Source: UBA7985 sp002690455 (GTDB lineage Bacteria > Pseudomonadota > Alphaproteobacteria > UBA7985). From it: a stretch of 64,000 bases of DNA. Under the pieces are notes generated by a model that was not told the origin of the DNA, made no database searches, and saw only the letters and a program-made list of their open reading frames with translations. The DNA is taken from NCBI GenBank assembly GCA_965662775.1, contig CBFIIW010000007.1:58412-122411 (forward strand). The letters run 5' to 3'. Every line of letters starts with the position of its first letter. Position 1 is the stretch's first letter. Both the position numbers and the translations under genes were made by a program. This document shows positions 17,835 through 26,423 of this stretch, piece after piece.

Positions 17835-17893
17835 CGGCATCGCGACTTAAGGCAGCTTCATTTCAGTGACCAGTGCCCGGCCTCGCCATCAGC

Positions 17894-18526
17894 TCATGCC
17901 GCATCTGCGCCTGTTGGTATGCCTGTAACAACACCAGGCCTGACGTGGCCCTGATCGTGTGCCTTTCGGGCAAAGACTTCCCTTACCATCGGCGCAAAAA
18001 AATCGAGGTCCTGCATCGGGTAGTCGGGGTCAAAGCTGGATTGGTCCCAGCGCTCACAAAAATCCACACAGGACTGGTAGAACGGGTGGTCGCGGAAAGC
18101 CTGCCTCTGCTCTGGATCCCACCCGTAGTGTTCGGCGTAGTAGACCATTTGGAACACACCGTGATGCTCGACAGTCCAGGCGACCTCATCCCGGACGAAT
18201 GGACGGATGATTTCAGCCGCCATTTTATCGTGGTTCTGCGGGGCTAGGCCGTCTCCGATATCATGGAGGAGTGCACCAACAATCCAGTCGATGTCAGCTC
18301 CGTCGTTCAGCGCGCGGGTTGCAGATTGCAGACCGTGTTCAAGACGATTGATCTTGTATCCACCCAGGGTTTCATCGGCCTGGCGCGCCAATTCCTTCAG
18401 AACACGCTCGCCAGTTTGATTGAGGAAGGGCTTCTCAAGCTCGTGCAGCGCTAGATAATCCTCTCGCGTACCTTGCTTCATCTCAGTAAAGGATACCTTG
18501 AATTCTGGGGTCACGTTGTTACCCAT
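17894..18526 (-). CDS. HD-domain metal-dependent protein
   Basis: The HD-fold signature is visible: HGLQSATRALNDGAD, then ALLHDIGD with the His-Asp pair, EHHGVFQ and ERWDQSSFDPDY. HD proteins are phosphohydrolases or, in the PhnZ/TmpB branch, di-iron oxygenases. Which one applies here is not settled. The frame is open to 18565; I chose the ATG at 18526, which follows GGAG and gives MGNNVTPEF (210 residues). It faces the ABC ATPase on its 3' side and a long palindrome-rich spacer on its 5' side. Confidence 0.7.
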   Translation of the reverse strand: MGNNVTPEFKVSFTEMKQGTREDYLALHELEKPFLNQTGERVLKELARQADETLGGYKINRLEHGLQSATRALNDGADIDWIVGALLHDIGDGLAPQNHDKMAAEIIRPFVRDEVAWTVEHHGVFQMVYYAEHYGWDPEQRQAFRDHPFYQSCVDFCERWDQSSFDPDYPMQDLDFFAPMVREVFARKAHDQGHVRPGVVTGIPTGADAA

Positions 18527-18697
18527 GATCCACTCCGCATTTGGGATTATTGCTGCGAATCTCATACAAGCAGGCTGGAATGAGACGCAAGACCAAGAAC
18601 GATAGATCGCCGGACGGCATCAAGGTACCCTATGCTGTGGTAACTATCGCGAGGAGTGAACCAAGGCACCTTTTTGATTTTCGCAGACAGGCATGTG

Positions 18698-18746
18698 GCG
18701 TGCTCGATTTGACGCCGCTTCGCGGCTTACAAATCTCCCCCGCGCA
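18698..18746 (-). repeat. Nested palindromic repeat, type B copy 1
   Basis: Read on the minus strand this 49-bp unit begins TGCGCGGG, has the core AAGCCGCGAAGCGGC flanked by GATTTG and CAAATC, and ends CGAGCACGC. It matches 56406-56454 (plus strand) with one visible difference. The inner stem GCCGC-GAA-GCGGC and the outer GATTTG/CAAATC pair both fold. Confidence 0.85.
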
Positions 18747-18756
18747 GTCAAATAGA

Positions 18757-18779
18757 CACGGCGGACTTTGTCCGCCGTG
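18757..18779. repeat. Perfect 10-bp hairpin
   Basis: CACGGCGGAC, loop TTT, and its exact complement GTCCGCCGTG. It lies 10 bp after the type B repeat. No T-run follows on the plus strand. Its loop and stem differ from the other elements, so it may be a diverged member or an independent hairpin. Confidence 0.7.
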
Positions 18780-18796
18780 ACGGTCTCTAAGTTAAA

Positions 18797-18853
18797 ATTG
18801 CGCAACGCTTGACCCCGCCGCGCGGCGCGCGGTCGGGGACAAGTCGGCGCAAT
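18797..18853. repeat. Nested palindromic repeat, type D
   Basis: Four nested stems are readable: ATTGCGC/GCGCAAT (outer, 7 bp), CTTG/CAAG, CCCCG/CGGGG, and CCGCGC-GGC-GCGCGG (inner, 3-nt loop). The outer TTGCGC arm and the layered layout are shared with the type A-C repeats; the inner sequence is different. Confidence 0.75.
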
Positions 18854-18971
18854 CCCGTTGGATAAGACATCTCGCATATGCACTTAGCCTGGCCGTGTTG
18901 AGTATCTCCTAGATTGCACGAAAGGCTTCAGAGCGCCCAAGCCAGCATCGTTATTGACGCACAACAAAAAA

Positions 18972-19026
18972 GATTGCGCGTGGGAGGTCCGAAGGCCGCG
19001 AAGCGGCCAAGGCCCGAGCGCGCCAC
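18972..19026 (+). repeat. Nested palindromic repeat, type A copy 1
   Basis: A 55-bp unit starting GATTGCGCG and ending GCGCGCCAC, with the central hairpin GGCCGC-GAA-GCGGCC. It matches 56053-56107 in the same orientation with two visible differences, both lying opposite each other in the middle stem (GGTCC/GGCCC here, GGGCC/GGTCC there). Confidence 0.88.
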
Positions 19027-19153
19027 GCAGGTTTGACAAATCGACGCGTCAGCTACGGCGCTCAAATCGACTATATCAACGCCATCCACTCACCGTGCGC
19101 GATGAATTGCCCCCGCTTCAGAGACCAAACCCCCTTATGTGCAGGCAACCATA

Positions 19154-20479
19154 ATGTCAGCCCTCAATACCATCTCACCCTCTACCATTGACTTGAGCCG
19201 TAGCTACACCCGGCTTGGCTTGACATCATTTGGTGGGCCCATCGCCCATATCGGCTATTACCGCACAGCCTTTATCGAGCAGACCAGATGGATGAACGAC
19301 GACGCCTTCGCCGAGCGTCTTGCGTTGTGCCAAGCCCTACCAGGGCCAACCAGCAGTCAGATGGCCTTCGCATGTGCCTGGCACATGTCCGGGCGCCTCC
19401 CTATCGCTCTCTTATGCCTTGCGCTGTTCCTGACCCCTTCCATGCTATTTCTGTTGGCACTCGGCTTGTTTTTCGTCGCGGCGGCCAGTGGAGGGCTCGG
19501 TGCTGGCATCGTGCCGGCTTTCATGGGGCATCTGTCTGACTGGATCGTGCCACTGGTCATTGCTGTCATAACTCATGCAACGTTTGGGATGGCACAAACC
19601 CTTTCTGTCGGCGTTGGCCGGCGGCTGACGACCCTGCTTGCCTTCGCCATTGTGCTGGCTTTGCCCCTTTGGGAACTGGGGTCACTGCAGGTATTTGCTC
19701 AGCTCGCACCGATTGTATTGGGGGCAATCATGGGGCTTCTGTTCCTGAGAAGCTCGACAAGCCCCGCCACTGTAGCAGCAAAGGCTGGTGCCGAAGCGAA
19801 GCTCAGCAGAGAATATGACAACACTGGCCTTCCCCCCAAATTCGCCCTGATCACGATGAGCTTTCTCGCCTTCTTCGGCCTTCTGGCCGCAGCCCTGTTG
19901 ATCATCCTGCTTGATCTCGGCCCGGCACGCTTGCAACTGATGGCCGGCTTTTACGAGGCTGGCTCTCTCGTATTTGGCGGCGGCCACGTCGTCCTGCCAT
20001 TACTCAATGACGTGCTGGTAGAGCCAGGTCTGGTGCCCGAAAGCGCCTTTCGAACGGGTTACGGCTTTGCCCAGGCCGTCCCTGGCCCAGTCTTTGCCGT
20101 GGCAGCCTTCCTCGGCGGCCAGTTTGGTGGGGTCCAGGGCATCATCCTCGGCTTGCTTGGTACAGCCGCAATTTTCTTGCCCGGCGTACTGCTGGTCATG
20201 GCAGTGGTTCCGTTGTCAGCACGCTTTTCCCGCAACCACGTCTATCGCGCCGCACTGGCGGGCGTGAATGCTGCCGTCGTTGGATTGCTGGGTGCAACAG
20301 CACTTTTACTCTTTGTCCAACTGTGGACACCGGGGATGCTGATCCTGCACAGCGAATCCCCTCTACCACAGGTCGGTGCGGCGCTGCTCGGGCTGTTTCT
20401 GCTGTCTGTGCTTCGGCTGTCGCCGCTGCTACTGATTGCACTCACACTCGCGGCCGCTCTGATAACCACGCTGCTCTGA
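19154..20479 (+). CDS. chrA: Chromate efflux transporter (CHR family, two-domain)
   Basis: Inner-membrane CHR transporters export chromate with proton exchange. Two homologous halves of about 200 residues are visible. The first has LGLTSFGGPIAHIGYYR...ALCQALPGPTSSQ; the second has GSLVFGGGHVVLPLL...GYGFAQAVPGPVFAVAAFLGG. The paired FGG...GH and PGP motifs mark both halves. Roughly ten hydrophobic segments follow from this. GTG at 19139 is an alternative start; ATG at 19154 gives 441 residues. No ChrB regulator is adjacent, so induction by chromate cannot be inferred. Confidence 0.9.
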   Translation: MSALNTISPSTIDLSRSYTRLGLTSFGGPIAHIGYYRTAFIEQTRWMNDDAFAERLALCQALPGPTSSQMAFACAWHMSGRLPIALLCLALFLTPSMLFLLALGLFFVAAASGGLGAGIVPAFMGHLSDWIVPLVIAVITHATFGMAQTLSVGVGRRLTTLLAFAIVLALPLWELGSLQVFAQLAPIVLGAIMGLLFLRSSTSPATVAAKAGAEAKLSREYDNTGLPPKFALITMSFLAFFGLLAAALLIILLDLGPARLQLMAGFYEAGSLVFGGGHVVLPLLNDVLVEPGLVPESAFRTGYGFAQAVPGPVFAVAAFLGGQFGGVQGIILGLLGTAAIFLPGVLLVMAVVPLSARFSRNHVYRAALAGVNAAVVGLLGATALLLFVQLWTPGMLILHSESPLPQVGAALLGLFLLSVLRLSPLLLIALTLAAALITTLL

Positions 20480-20564
20480 CACTACGTCGTAGCGTTGGGC
20501 GTCGTCGCCGTTCCTGCTAAGCTATCAACTTGTGTACCGTCGTTCACCAAGGGGGCCGCTCACC

Positions 20565-21083
20565 GTGGAACCAAGAACCGAATCCTTCAGCTTCGAACAA
20601 CTGCTGGCCTCTTCGCGGGGCGAGCTGTTTGGCCCGACAAATGCCCAGTTGCCAGCACCCCCGATGCTGATGTTCGACCGTATCACCACGATATCCGATG
20701 CGGGTGGGGCCTTTAACAAAGGCCAGCTGATCGCTGAACTGGATATCCGCGACGATCTTTGGTTCTTCGGCTGTCATTTCATCGGCGATCCGGTCATGCC
20801 AGGCTGTCTCGGCCTCGATGCCATGTGGCAACTCGTCGGCTTTTGGCTCGGCTGGACGGGCGGCGAGGGCAAGGGTCGGGCGCTCGGCTCAGGCTCCGTC
20901 AAATTCACCGGCCAAGTGACCCAGGACACCAAGCTCGTCACCTATCGCGTCGACATCAAAAAAGTGATCCGTCGGGGCATAAACCTTGGCATCGCTAACG
21001 CGACACTGGAAGCCGACGGTCGCGAGATCTATACCTGCGAAGACCTTCGGGTCGGCCTGTTCACCTCCCTGTCCCAATTCTAG
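20565..21083 (+). CDS. fabA: 3-hydroxydecanoyl-ACP dehydratase/isomerase
   Basis: FabA dehydrates 3-hydroxydecanoyl-ACP and isomerises the product to the cis-3 form, the branch point for unsaturated fatty acids. The active site is intact: His71 in FFGCHFIGDPVMPGCLGLDAM and Asp85 within the same stretch. The frame opens at 20532, but the GTG at 20565 follows GGGGG (20551-20555) at 9 nt and gives 172 residues. That start puts His and Asp one position from E. coli numbering (70, 84). It is followed 14 bp later by fabB, the usual pair. Confidence 0.95.
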   Translation: MEPRTESFSFEQLLASSRGELFGPTNAQLPAPPMLMFDRITTISDAGGAFNKGQLIAELDIRDDLWFFGCHFIGDPVMPGCLGLDAMWQLVGFWLGWTGGEGKGRALGSGSVKFTGQVTQDTKLVTYRVDIKKVIRRGINLGIANATLEADGREIYTCEDLRVGLFTSLSQF

Positions 21084-21097
21084 CGAAAGCTCTGCTC

Positions 21098-22342
21098 ATG
21101 GCCATGCGTCGCGTCGTTGTCACCGGTCTCGGTATTGTCTCCAGTATTGGCGTCGGAAAAGACGCTGTAAGCCAGGCCCTGCGCCAGGCCCAATCGGGGA
21201 TCGTGATGCAGCCTGACTACGCAGAGCGGGGATTCCGTAGCCAGGTCGCAGGGACCATCAAAGTCGACCTTGAAGACCACATCGACCGCCGCGCTTTGCG
21301 GTTTATGGGCCCGCCAGCGGGTTACGCCTATATCGCCATGCAGGAAGCATTGGCTGACTCAGGCCTCGAAGAAGCTGACTATGCAGAGAACGACCGCGTT
21401 GGGCTGATCATTGGCTCTGGCGGCCCGTCGATGAAGTGGCAGACCTATGCCATGGAAACCGCAGCGGAAAAGGGCGTGAAGCGCATTGGCCCATTTAACG
21501 TGCCAAAGGTCATGTCGAGCACTTGCTCGGCGGTCTTGTCGACGCTGTTCAAGATCCACGGCCACAACTACTCCATCACGTCCGCCTGTTCGACCTCCGC
21601 ACACTGCATCGGCCACGCCGCTGAATTGATTCAATTCGGCAAGCAGGATGTCGTCTTCGCCGGAGGTGGTGAGGAAGAGCACTGGTCACTGTCCATGTCC
21701 TTCGACGCCATGGGGGCGATGAGTTCCAAGTATAATGACCGCCCGGCGGAGGCATCGCGCGCTTTTGACAAGGACCGTGATGGCTTCGTCATTTCTGCCG
21801 GTGGCTCAGTGCTGGTGCTTGAAGAATACGAGCGCGCCAAGGCCCGTGGCGCCAAAATCTACGCTGAGATCGTTGGCTACGGCGCGACTTCTGACGGCCA
21901 CGATATGGTGGCACCTTCGGGCGAAGGCGCGATCCGCTGCATGCGCCAGGCGCTTGCAGGTTTCGATGATCGCGCAATCCGGGCCAGCGATGTACAATAC
22001 ATCAACGCCCACGGCACCTCGACCCCGGTCGGCGATGTCGCTGAACTCGGCGCGGTCAAGGAAGTCTTTGGCGAAGGTACGACCCCGGCGGTTGGCTCGA
22101 CCAAATCCCTGACCGGTCACGCGCTCGGAGCCGCAGGCTCCAACGAAAGCATCTATTCGCTATTGATGATGGAAGGGGGCTTCCTCGCGCAGTCGCCCAA
22201 TATTGTCGAGCTGGACGAAGCCACCGCAGGCGTCAATATCCTGACCGAAGCACGCGAGCTGGACGTCCACACAGCGCTATCCAACTCCTTCGGCTTCGGC
22301 GGCACCAACGCCTCGCTGATTTTCTCCAAAGCCCTGCTCTGA
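21098..22342 (+). CDS. fabB: 3-oxoacyl-ACP synthase I
   Basis: FabB elongates the cis-3-decenoyl product of FabA, completing the anaerobic unsaturated fatty acid route. The Cys164 nucleophile lies in TSACSTSAHCIGHA, and the two histidines are in NAHGTSTPVGD and KSLTGHALGAAGS. GPPAGYAYIAMQEAL and the adjacent fabA mark it as type I rather than FabF. Length is 414 residues; ATG at 21104 is an alternative start. An enoyl reductase gene (fabI), often third in this operon, is absent. Confidence 0.94.
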   Translation: MAMRRVVVTGLGIVSSIGVGKDAVSQALRQAQSGIVMQPDYAERGFRSQVAGTIKVDLEDHIDRRALRFMGPPAGYAYIAMQEALADSGLEEADYAENDRVGLIIGSGGPSMKWQTYAMETAAEKGVKRIGPFNVPKVMSSTCSAVLSTLFKIHGHNYSITSACSTSAHCIGHAAELIQFGKQDVVFAGGGEEEHWSLSMSFDAMGAMSSKYNDRPAEASRAFDKDRDGFVISAGGSVLVLEEYERAKARGAKIYAEIVGYGATSDGHDMVAPSGEGAIRCMRQALAGFDDRAIRASDVQYINAHGTSTPVGDVAELGAVKEVFGEGTTPAVGSTKSLTGHALGAAGSNESIYSLLMMEGGFLAQSPNIVELDEATAGVNILTEARELDVHTALSNSFGFGGTNASLIFSKALL

Positions 22343-22350
22343 TCCTTGCA

Positions 22351-22377
22351 CGGGATCGGGCTCAGCCGATGACCCCG
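22351..22377. terminator. Hairpin between fabB and the MFS gene
   Basis: CGGG-ATCGG pairs with CCGAT-GA-CCCCG around GCTCAG, in the 67-bp gap between two convergent genes. It lacks a clear T-tract, so termination is a possibility rather than a firm call. Confidence 0.35.
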
Positions 22378-22409
22378 GCTCGGTTGGCAGCGATACCGGC
22401 GCGCCCTGT

Positions 22410-23639
22410 CTAGCGGAATAGCCGCAAACGGGTCTCGTTGCCCGTCTCCGGCCAGCGCGGGATCAGCCACGACAGGATCAGCGACCCCGCCGCCAGACCG
22501 GCTCCGGCGAAGAATACCCAAGCCGGCGATATCAACCAGACAGCCCCGAAGATCAGCGGTACCACCACGGCTGCAATGTGGTTGATGGTGAAGGCCACCG
22601 CCGCTGTGCTGGCCATATCCTCGGGATCGGCAATTTTCTGCAGATAGGTCTTCATGGCAAAGGCCAGCTTGAAGAACAGGTGGTCGAGGATGAACAGCAG
22701 CAGCGCCACCCACGGTGTGGTAACAATGCCGTAAGCGATAAAAATCGGCACCAACCCGAGGTATTCAATGATCAGCGTTCGGCCCTCACCATAGCGCTTG
22801 ATGAAGCGCCCGACCAGCGGCGCCAGCACCATGTTGAGCACCTCGTTGAGCAGGATCAGCAGCAGCATGTCCTTGATGTTCAACCCGAAGCGCTCGACCA
22901 GCAGGAAGGGCGCAAATACGACGAATATCTGCCGCCGCGCTCCGGCGAAGAAGGTCAGGGCGTAATAGAGCCAGTAGCGCCCGCGCAGCACGATGCCGGT
23001 GCGTTGCTTCGCCCCGGTGTCAGGCAGAGTGCCAAAGCCCCAGCCAACCACCGCCGCGGCCATGCACACCCCGCCCCCAAGCAGGAACACCAGCCAGTAA
23101 TCGAAGCTGAAGAACTGGAACAAAAGCCAGCTACCGCCGATCGCCACAATGGTCGCCAGCGAGTAGACCGTGACCACCCAGCCGAGCAATACCGGCGCCC
23201 GATCCTTGGGAAACCACTGCAGCTGCAGGCTCTGAGCGTAGGTCTCGTAGTAGTGAAAGCCGACCGACATAATCGACATGGTGATGGCGATGCCGATGTA
23301 GGTGGGAAAGAACCCCGTCAGCGCCGTCCCTAACCCGATCAGCGCAAGAAAGAACACCGCCAGTCGCTGCTCCCGGAACACGGCGACAAAGAACACGGCG
23401 GTGAAGGCCAGAAACCCCGGGATCTCACGGATCGAGTGCAGTGAGCCGATGTCGAGGCCGTCAAAATTTGCACGCTCTACGGCGAAGTTGGTGTGCAGCT
23501 TCTCCCAGACCACGTAACCCACGGCTGAACCTGCCGCCATGATCATAATCAACGCCACGGCGCGGCGGAGGGTAGCGCCGGAAAACTCGGCGGCAGCCAA
23601 ACCGGTTGTTGGGTTGTCGGGGGTCGCAGCGGTTGTCAC
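22410..23639 (-). CDS. Major facilitator superfamily transporter
   Basis: A 409-residue protein with about twelve hydrophobic segments starting near residue 27, in the two-bundle layout of MFS carriers. The cytoplasmic linker near the middle (LPDTGAKQRTGIVLRGRYW) separates the halves. No substrate motif was recognised. It stands alone, convergent with fabB and upstream of nothing on its strand until pnp. Confidence 0.8.
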   Translation of the reverse strand: MTTAATPDNPTTGLAAAEFSGATLRRAVALIMIMAAGSAVGYVVWEKLHTNFAVERANFDGLDIGSLHSIREIPGFLAFTAVFFVAVFREQRLAVFFLALIGLGTALTGFFPTYIGIAITMSIMSVGFHYYETYAQSLQLQWFPKDRAPVLLGWVVTVYSLATIVAIGGSWLLFQFFSFDYWLVFLLGGGVCMAAAVVGWGFGTLPDTGAKQRTGIVLRGRYWLYYALTFFAGARRQIFVVFAPFLLVERFGLNIKDMLLLILLNEVLNMVLAPLVGRFIKRYGEGRTLIIEYLGLVPIFIAYGIVTTPWVALLLFILDHLFFKLAFAMKTYLQKIADPEDMASTAAVAFTINHIAAVVVPLIFGAVWLISPAWVFFAGAGLAAGSLILSWLIPRWPETGNETRLRLFR

Positions 23640-23787
23640 GGATTACCAGCTCCAGGGGGATGGCACGACCCTGCGCTTTTGCATCACCTTCGCCTATCCC
23701 TGTGACGGCATGTCTGATCCGTCAGCACGTTCTTGTTAACGGGCTTTGACGACGGCTCACGTGGCAAGATTCCACCACTGAAACAAC

Positions 23788-23815
23788 AAAGGCCGCGGAG
23801 GATTCCGCGGCCTTT
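23788..23815 (-). terminator. Intrinsic terminator downstream of pnp
   Basis: AAAGGCCGCGG and CCGCGGCCTTT form a perfect 11-bp stem with a 6-nt loop, 83 bp past the pnp stop. On the minus strand the stem is followed by TTTGTTGTTT. This is a clear rho-independent terminator for pnp. Confidence 0.85.
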
Positions 23816-23898
23816 GAGAAAGATGCCAGACCGTGAAACGGTCTGTCCTGGAGCTCAAGCAGCTCCGGATATTTGCGGTCTCAGGAGACGCCGCGGAC

Positions 23899-26004
23899 TT
23901 AGTCGGCCTCGACTTCCTCGCCGGTTTCCTGATCCACTTCCTTCATCGACAGCTTGACCTTGCCGCGATCATCGAAGCCGATGCACTTGACGTAGACCTC
24001 GTCACCCTCATTGATGACGTCGGTAGTCTTTGCGACCCGGCCCTCGGTCAGATTGGAGATGTGGACCAGACCATCGCGCGATCCGAGGAAGTTCACGAAC
24101 GCACCGAAGTCGACGCACTTCACCACTTTACCGCGGTAGATCGTACCTACTTCAGGATCAGCGGCGATACCCTTGATCCATTCAATAGCTGCCGCGATCG
24201 AATCCTGATTGGTGGCCGAAACCTTGATCGTCCCGTCTTCTTCGATGTCGACGGAAGCGCCAGTCTTCTCGGTGATCTCGCGGATAACCTTACCGCCAGT
24301 ACCGATGACTTCGCGGATCTTGTCCTTGTTGATTTTGATGGTTTCCATCTGCGGCGCGTGCGGGGACAGCTCCTCACGGGCCGTATCCAGCGCCTTGGCC
24401 ATTTCACCGAGGATGTGCATCCGGCCACCCTTGGCCTGCTCGAGCGCGATCTCCATGATCTCCGGGGTGATCGAGGTAATCTTGATGTCCATCTGCAGCG
24501 AGGTGATGCCCTCAGACGTCCCGGCAACCTTGAAGTCCATATCGCCGAGGTGGTCTTCGTCACCGAGGATGTCAGACAGGACGGCGAAGCGCTCACCTTC
24601 CTTGATCAGACCCATGGCGATCCCAGCACAGGCCCGGCGCAGCGGCACACCCGCATCCATCATGGATAGCGATGAGCCACAGACCGTCGCCATCGACGAC
24701 GAACCGTTGGACTCTGTCACTTCCGAGAGCACGCGGATGGTGTAAGGGAAGTCGTCCTTGGCCGGCAGCAGGGGACGCAGCGCCCGCCAAGCGAGCTTGC
24801 CGTGGCCGATTTCGCGACGGCCTGCGCCGCCCATCCGGCCGGTCTCACCCACGGAGTAGGGTGGGAAGTTGTAGTGCAGCATGAAGTGCGAACGGTATTC
24901 ACCCTCGATGCTGTCGATGATCTGTTCGTCCTGCGCGGTACCAAGCGTGGTAGTCACCAACGCCTGGGTCTCACCGCGGGTGAAGACCGACGAGCCGTGG
25001 GTACGCGGCAGCACGGTCGTCTCGGAGACGATCGGGCGCACGGTCTTGGTGTCTCGACCGTCGATCCGCATGCCGGTGTCGAGGATTCCGCCGCGGACGA
25101 TGTCTTTTTCCAGTTTTTTGAGTGCACCACCAATCATGCCTTCGTCGAACTGTTCGGCGAGGGCTTCTTTGGCGGCTGTCTTTGCCGCGCCAATCGCCTC
25201 TACGCGATCCTGCTTGACCGTTTGCTTGTAGGCTTCGGTCAGGGCGGCTTCAGCCTGGGCCTTCACCGCAGCAGCACAGTCGGCCAGCTCGGGCGCGGGC
25301 TCGGGCAGGTCAATCGGATCCTTCGCGCAATCTTCAGCAAAATCGATAATCATGTCGATTACCGGCTGGAAGCTCTCATGGCCAAACTTGACCGCACCAA
25401 GCATAATCTCTTCCGATAGCTCCTGCGCTTCGGATTCAACCATCATCACGCCTTCGGCGGTGCCGGCCACGACCAGTTCCAGGTCGGTTTCCTTGATCTC
25501 AGAAAGGGAGGGGTTGAGGATGTATTCGCCGTCCTTGTAACCAACTTTCGCAGCGCCGATCGGGCCGAGGAAGGGCAGGCCGGAGATGGTCAGCGCTGCG
25601 GAAGCAGCAACCATGGCCAGTACGTCGCCGTCGTTTTCAAGGTCGTGGCTGAGCAGGGTCAGGATGACCTGGGTCTCATTCTTGTAGCCATCGACGAACA
25701 GTGGACGGATCGGCCGGTCAATCAGGCGGCTGACCAGCGTTTCCTTTTCTGTCGGACGGCCTTCGCGCTTGAAGAAGCCACCGGGAATGCGGCCAGCAGC
25801 CGAGTACTTTTCCTGATAGTTCACCGTCAAAGGAAAGAAATCGATGCCTTCCTTTGGCTTTCGGGCCCCAACGGCCGTTGCGAGCACAACCGTGTCGCCG
25901 TAACGGGCGAGAACCGCCCCATCTGCCTGTCGCGCAACGCGCCCAGCTTCGAGGGACAGCGTGCGGCCACCCCATTCAATGGTTTTACGTGTAATTTCAA
26001 ACAT
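23899..26004 (-). CDS. pnp: Polyribonucleotide nucleotidyltransferase
   Basis: PNPase degrades RNA 3' to 5' with phosphate and is part of the degradosome. Two RNase PH domains occupy about residues 1-210 and 300-530. A KH domain follows (IKINKDKIREVIGTGGKVIREI), then an S1 domain (GTIYRGKVVKCVDFGAFVNF...DGLVHISNL). The frame is open to 26055, but the ATG at 26004 (MFEITRKTIEWGGRTL) follows AGGAC and matches the family start, giving 701 residues. It lies downstream of truB-rpsO, with two hairpins in the gap, as in E. coli where the leader is subject to autoregulation. Confidence 0.97.
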   Translation of the reverse strand: MFEITRKTIEWGGRTLSLEAGRVARQADGAVLARYGDTVVLATAVGARKPKEGIDFFPLTVNYQEKYSAAGRIPGGFFKREGRPTEKETLVSRLIDRPIRPLFVDGYKNETQVILTLLSHDLENDGDVLAMVAASAALTISGLPFLGPIGAAKVGYKDGEYILNPSLSEIKETDLELVVAGTAEGVMMVESEAQELSEEIMLGAVKFGHESFQPVIDMIIDFAEDCAKDPIDLPEPAPELADCAAAVKAQAEAALTEAYKQTVKQDRVEAIGAAKTAAKEALAEQFDEGMIGGALKKLEKDIVRGGILDTGMRIDGRDTKTVRPIVSETTVLPRTHGSSVFTRGETQALVTTTLGTAQDEQIIDSIEGEYRSHFMLHYNFPPYSVGETGRMGGAGRREIGHGKLAWRALRPLLPAKDDFPYTIRVLSEVTESNGSSSMATVCGSSLSMMDAGVPLRRACAGIAMGLIKEGERFAVLSDILGDEDHLGDMDFKVAGTSEGITSLQMDIKITSITPEIMEIALEQAKGGRMHILGEMAKALDTAREELSPHAPQMETIKINKDKIREVIGTGGKVIREITEKTGASVDIEEDGTIKVSATNQDSIAAAIEWIKGIAADPEVGTIYRGKVVKCVDFGAFVNFLGSRDGLVHISNLTEGRVAKTTDVINEGDEVYVKCIGFDDRGKVKLSMKEVDQETGEEVEAD

Positions 26005-26301
26005 GTCTTGTCCTACGGCCACGGGCATGTCGACACGCCCCATGCGCAGCGACAACCGACCCGAAGCCAGTTTTCATTGTGTCCAGTCGTCTGCGCTGAA
26101 ACACCGGACCCACGCAGCAGATGCCCGAGCCACCTTCGATGCATCCCTTTCGACCAACCTGCCGCAGCAGCAGACCGTCGCAGGGAAGGGTTGAAGGCTG
26201 GCGCCTGGTGCGTAAGTCCGACGCCCACAGGATTGAGGGCGCCCATTTGCGGCTGTTCCAACGCAGTCCGTCACCTCGCACATAATGCAGCGATCGGAAA
26301 C
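26005..26301. promoter_or_regulatory. pnp leader region
   Basis: About 300 bp lie between the rpsO terminator and the pnp start. It must carry the pnp promoter and 5' leader. I see no long perfect hairpin of the kind RNase III cuts in E. coli pnp, and no gene. Frames that cross it on both strands are unsupported. Confidence 0.4.
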
Positions 26302-26335
26302 AAAAAACCCTGAGATGTCAGAGCACCTCAGGGTT
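26302..26335 (-). terminator. Intrinsic terminator between rpsO and pnp
   Basis: AACCCTGAG and CTCAGGGTT form a 9-bp stem with a 12-nt loop. On the minus strand the stem runs into six consecutive T residues, a textbook rho-independent signal. It ends the truB-rpsO transcript ahead of pnp. Confidence 0.9.
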
Positions 26336-26383
26336 CTGATTCTGCCGGTCGAAGGCAAAATGGGGTCAAAGGGTGGCCTATAC

Positions 26384-26407
26384 GGCCACACGGGCTCCTG
26401 TGTGGCC
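26384..26407 (-). terminator. Hairpin just after rpsO
   Basis: GGCCACAC and GTGTGGCC form an 8-bp stem with an 8-nt loop, 17 bp after the rpsO stop. It lacks a T-tract, so it probably protects or processes the rpsO mRNA end, with the T-run terminator 50 bp further on doing the termination. Confidence 0.6.
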
Positions 26408-26423
26408 CGCGTTGCGGGTCGCG

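Larger units (their letters stand above)
18527..19153. other. Palindrome-rich intergenic island 1
   Basis: This is the largest gene-free stretch in the window, about 630 bp. It holds four strong inverted-repeat elements (18698-18746, 18757-18779, 18797-18853, 18972-19026), annotated separately. Open frames crossing it on both strands translate the palindromes and look spurious. The promoters of the HD-domain gene (minus) and chrA (plus) must lie at its ends. Confidence 0.6.

Noticed and set aside
18698..19026. Possible CRISPR array from repeated palindromes
   Set aside because: Spacing is irregular, repeats differ in type and orientation, there is no regular spacer and no cas gene.
18541..19154. 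Open frames of 60-80 codons across island 1
   Set aside because: They translate the palindromes, have no Shine-Dalgarno and no protein-like pattern, and run on both strands.
24147..24596. Long arginine/serine-rich frame opposite pnp
   Set aside because: A typical GC-rich shadow of pnp codons with no ribosome site.
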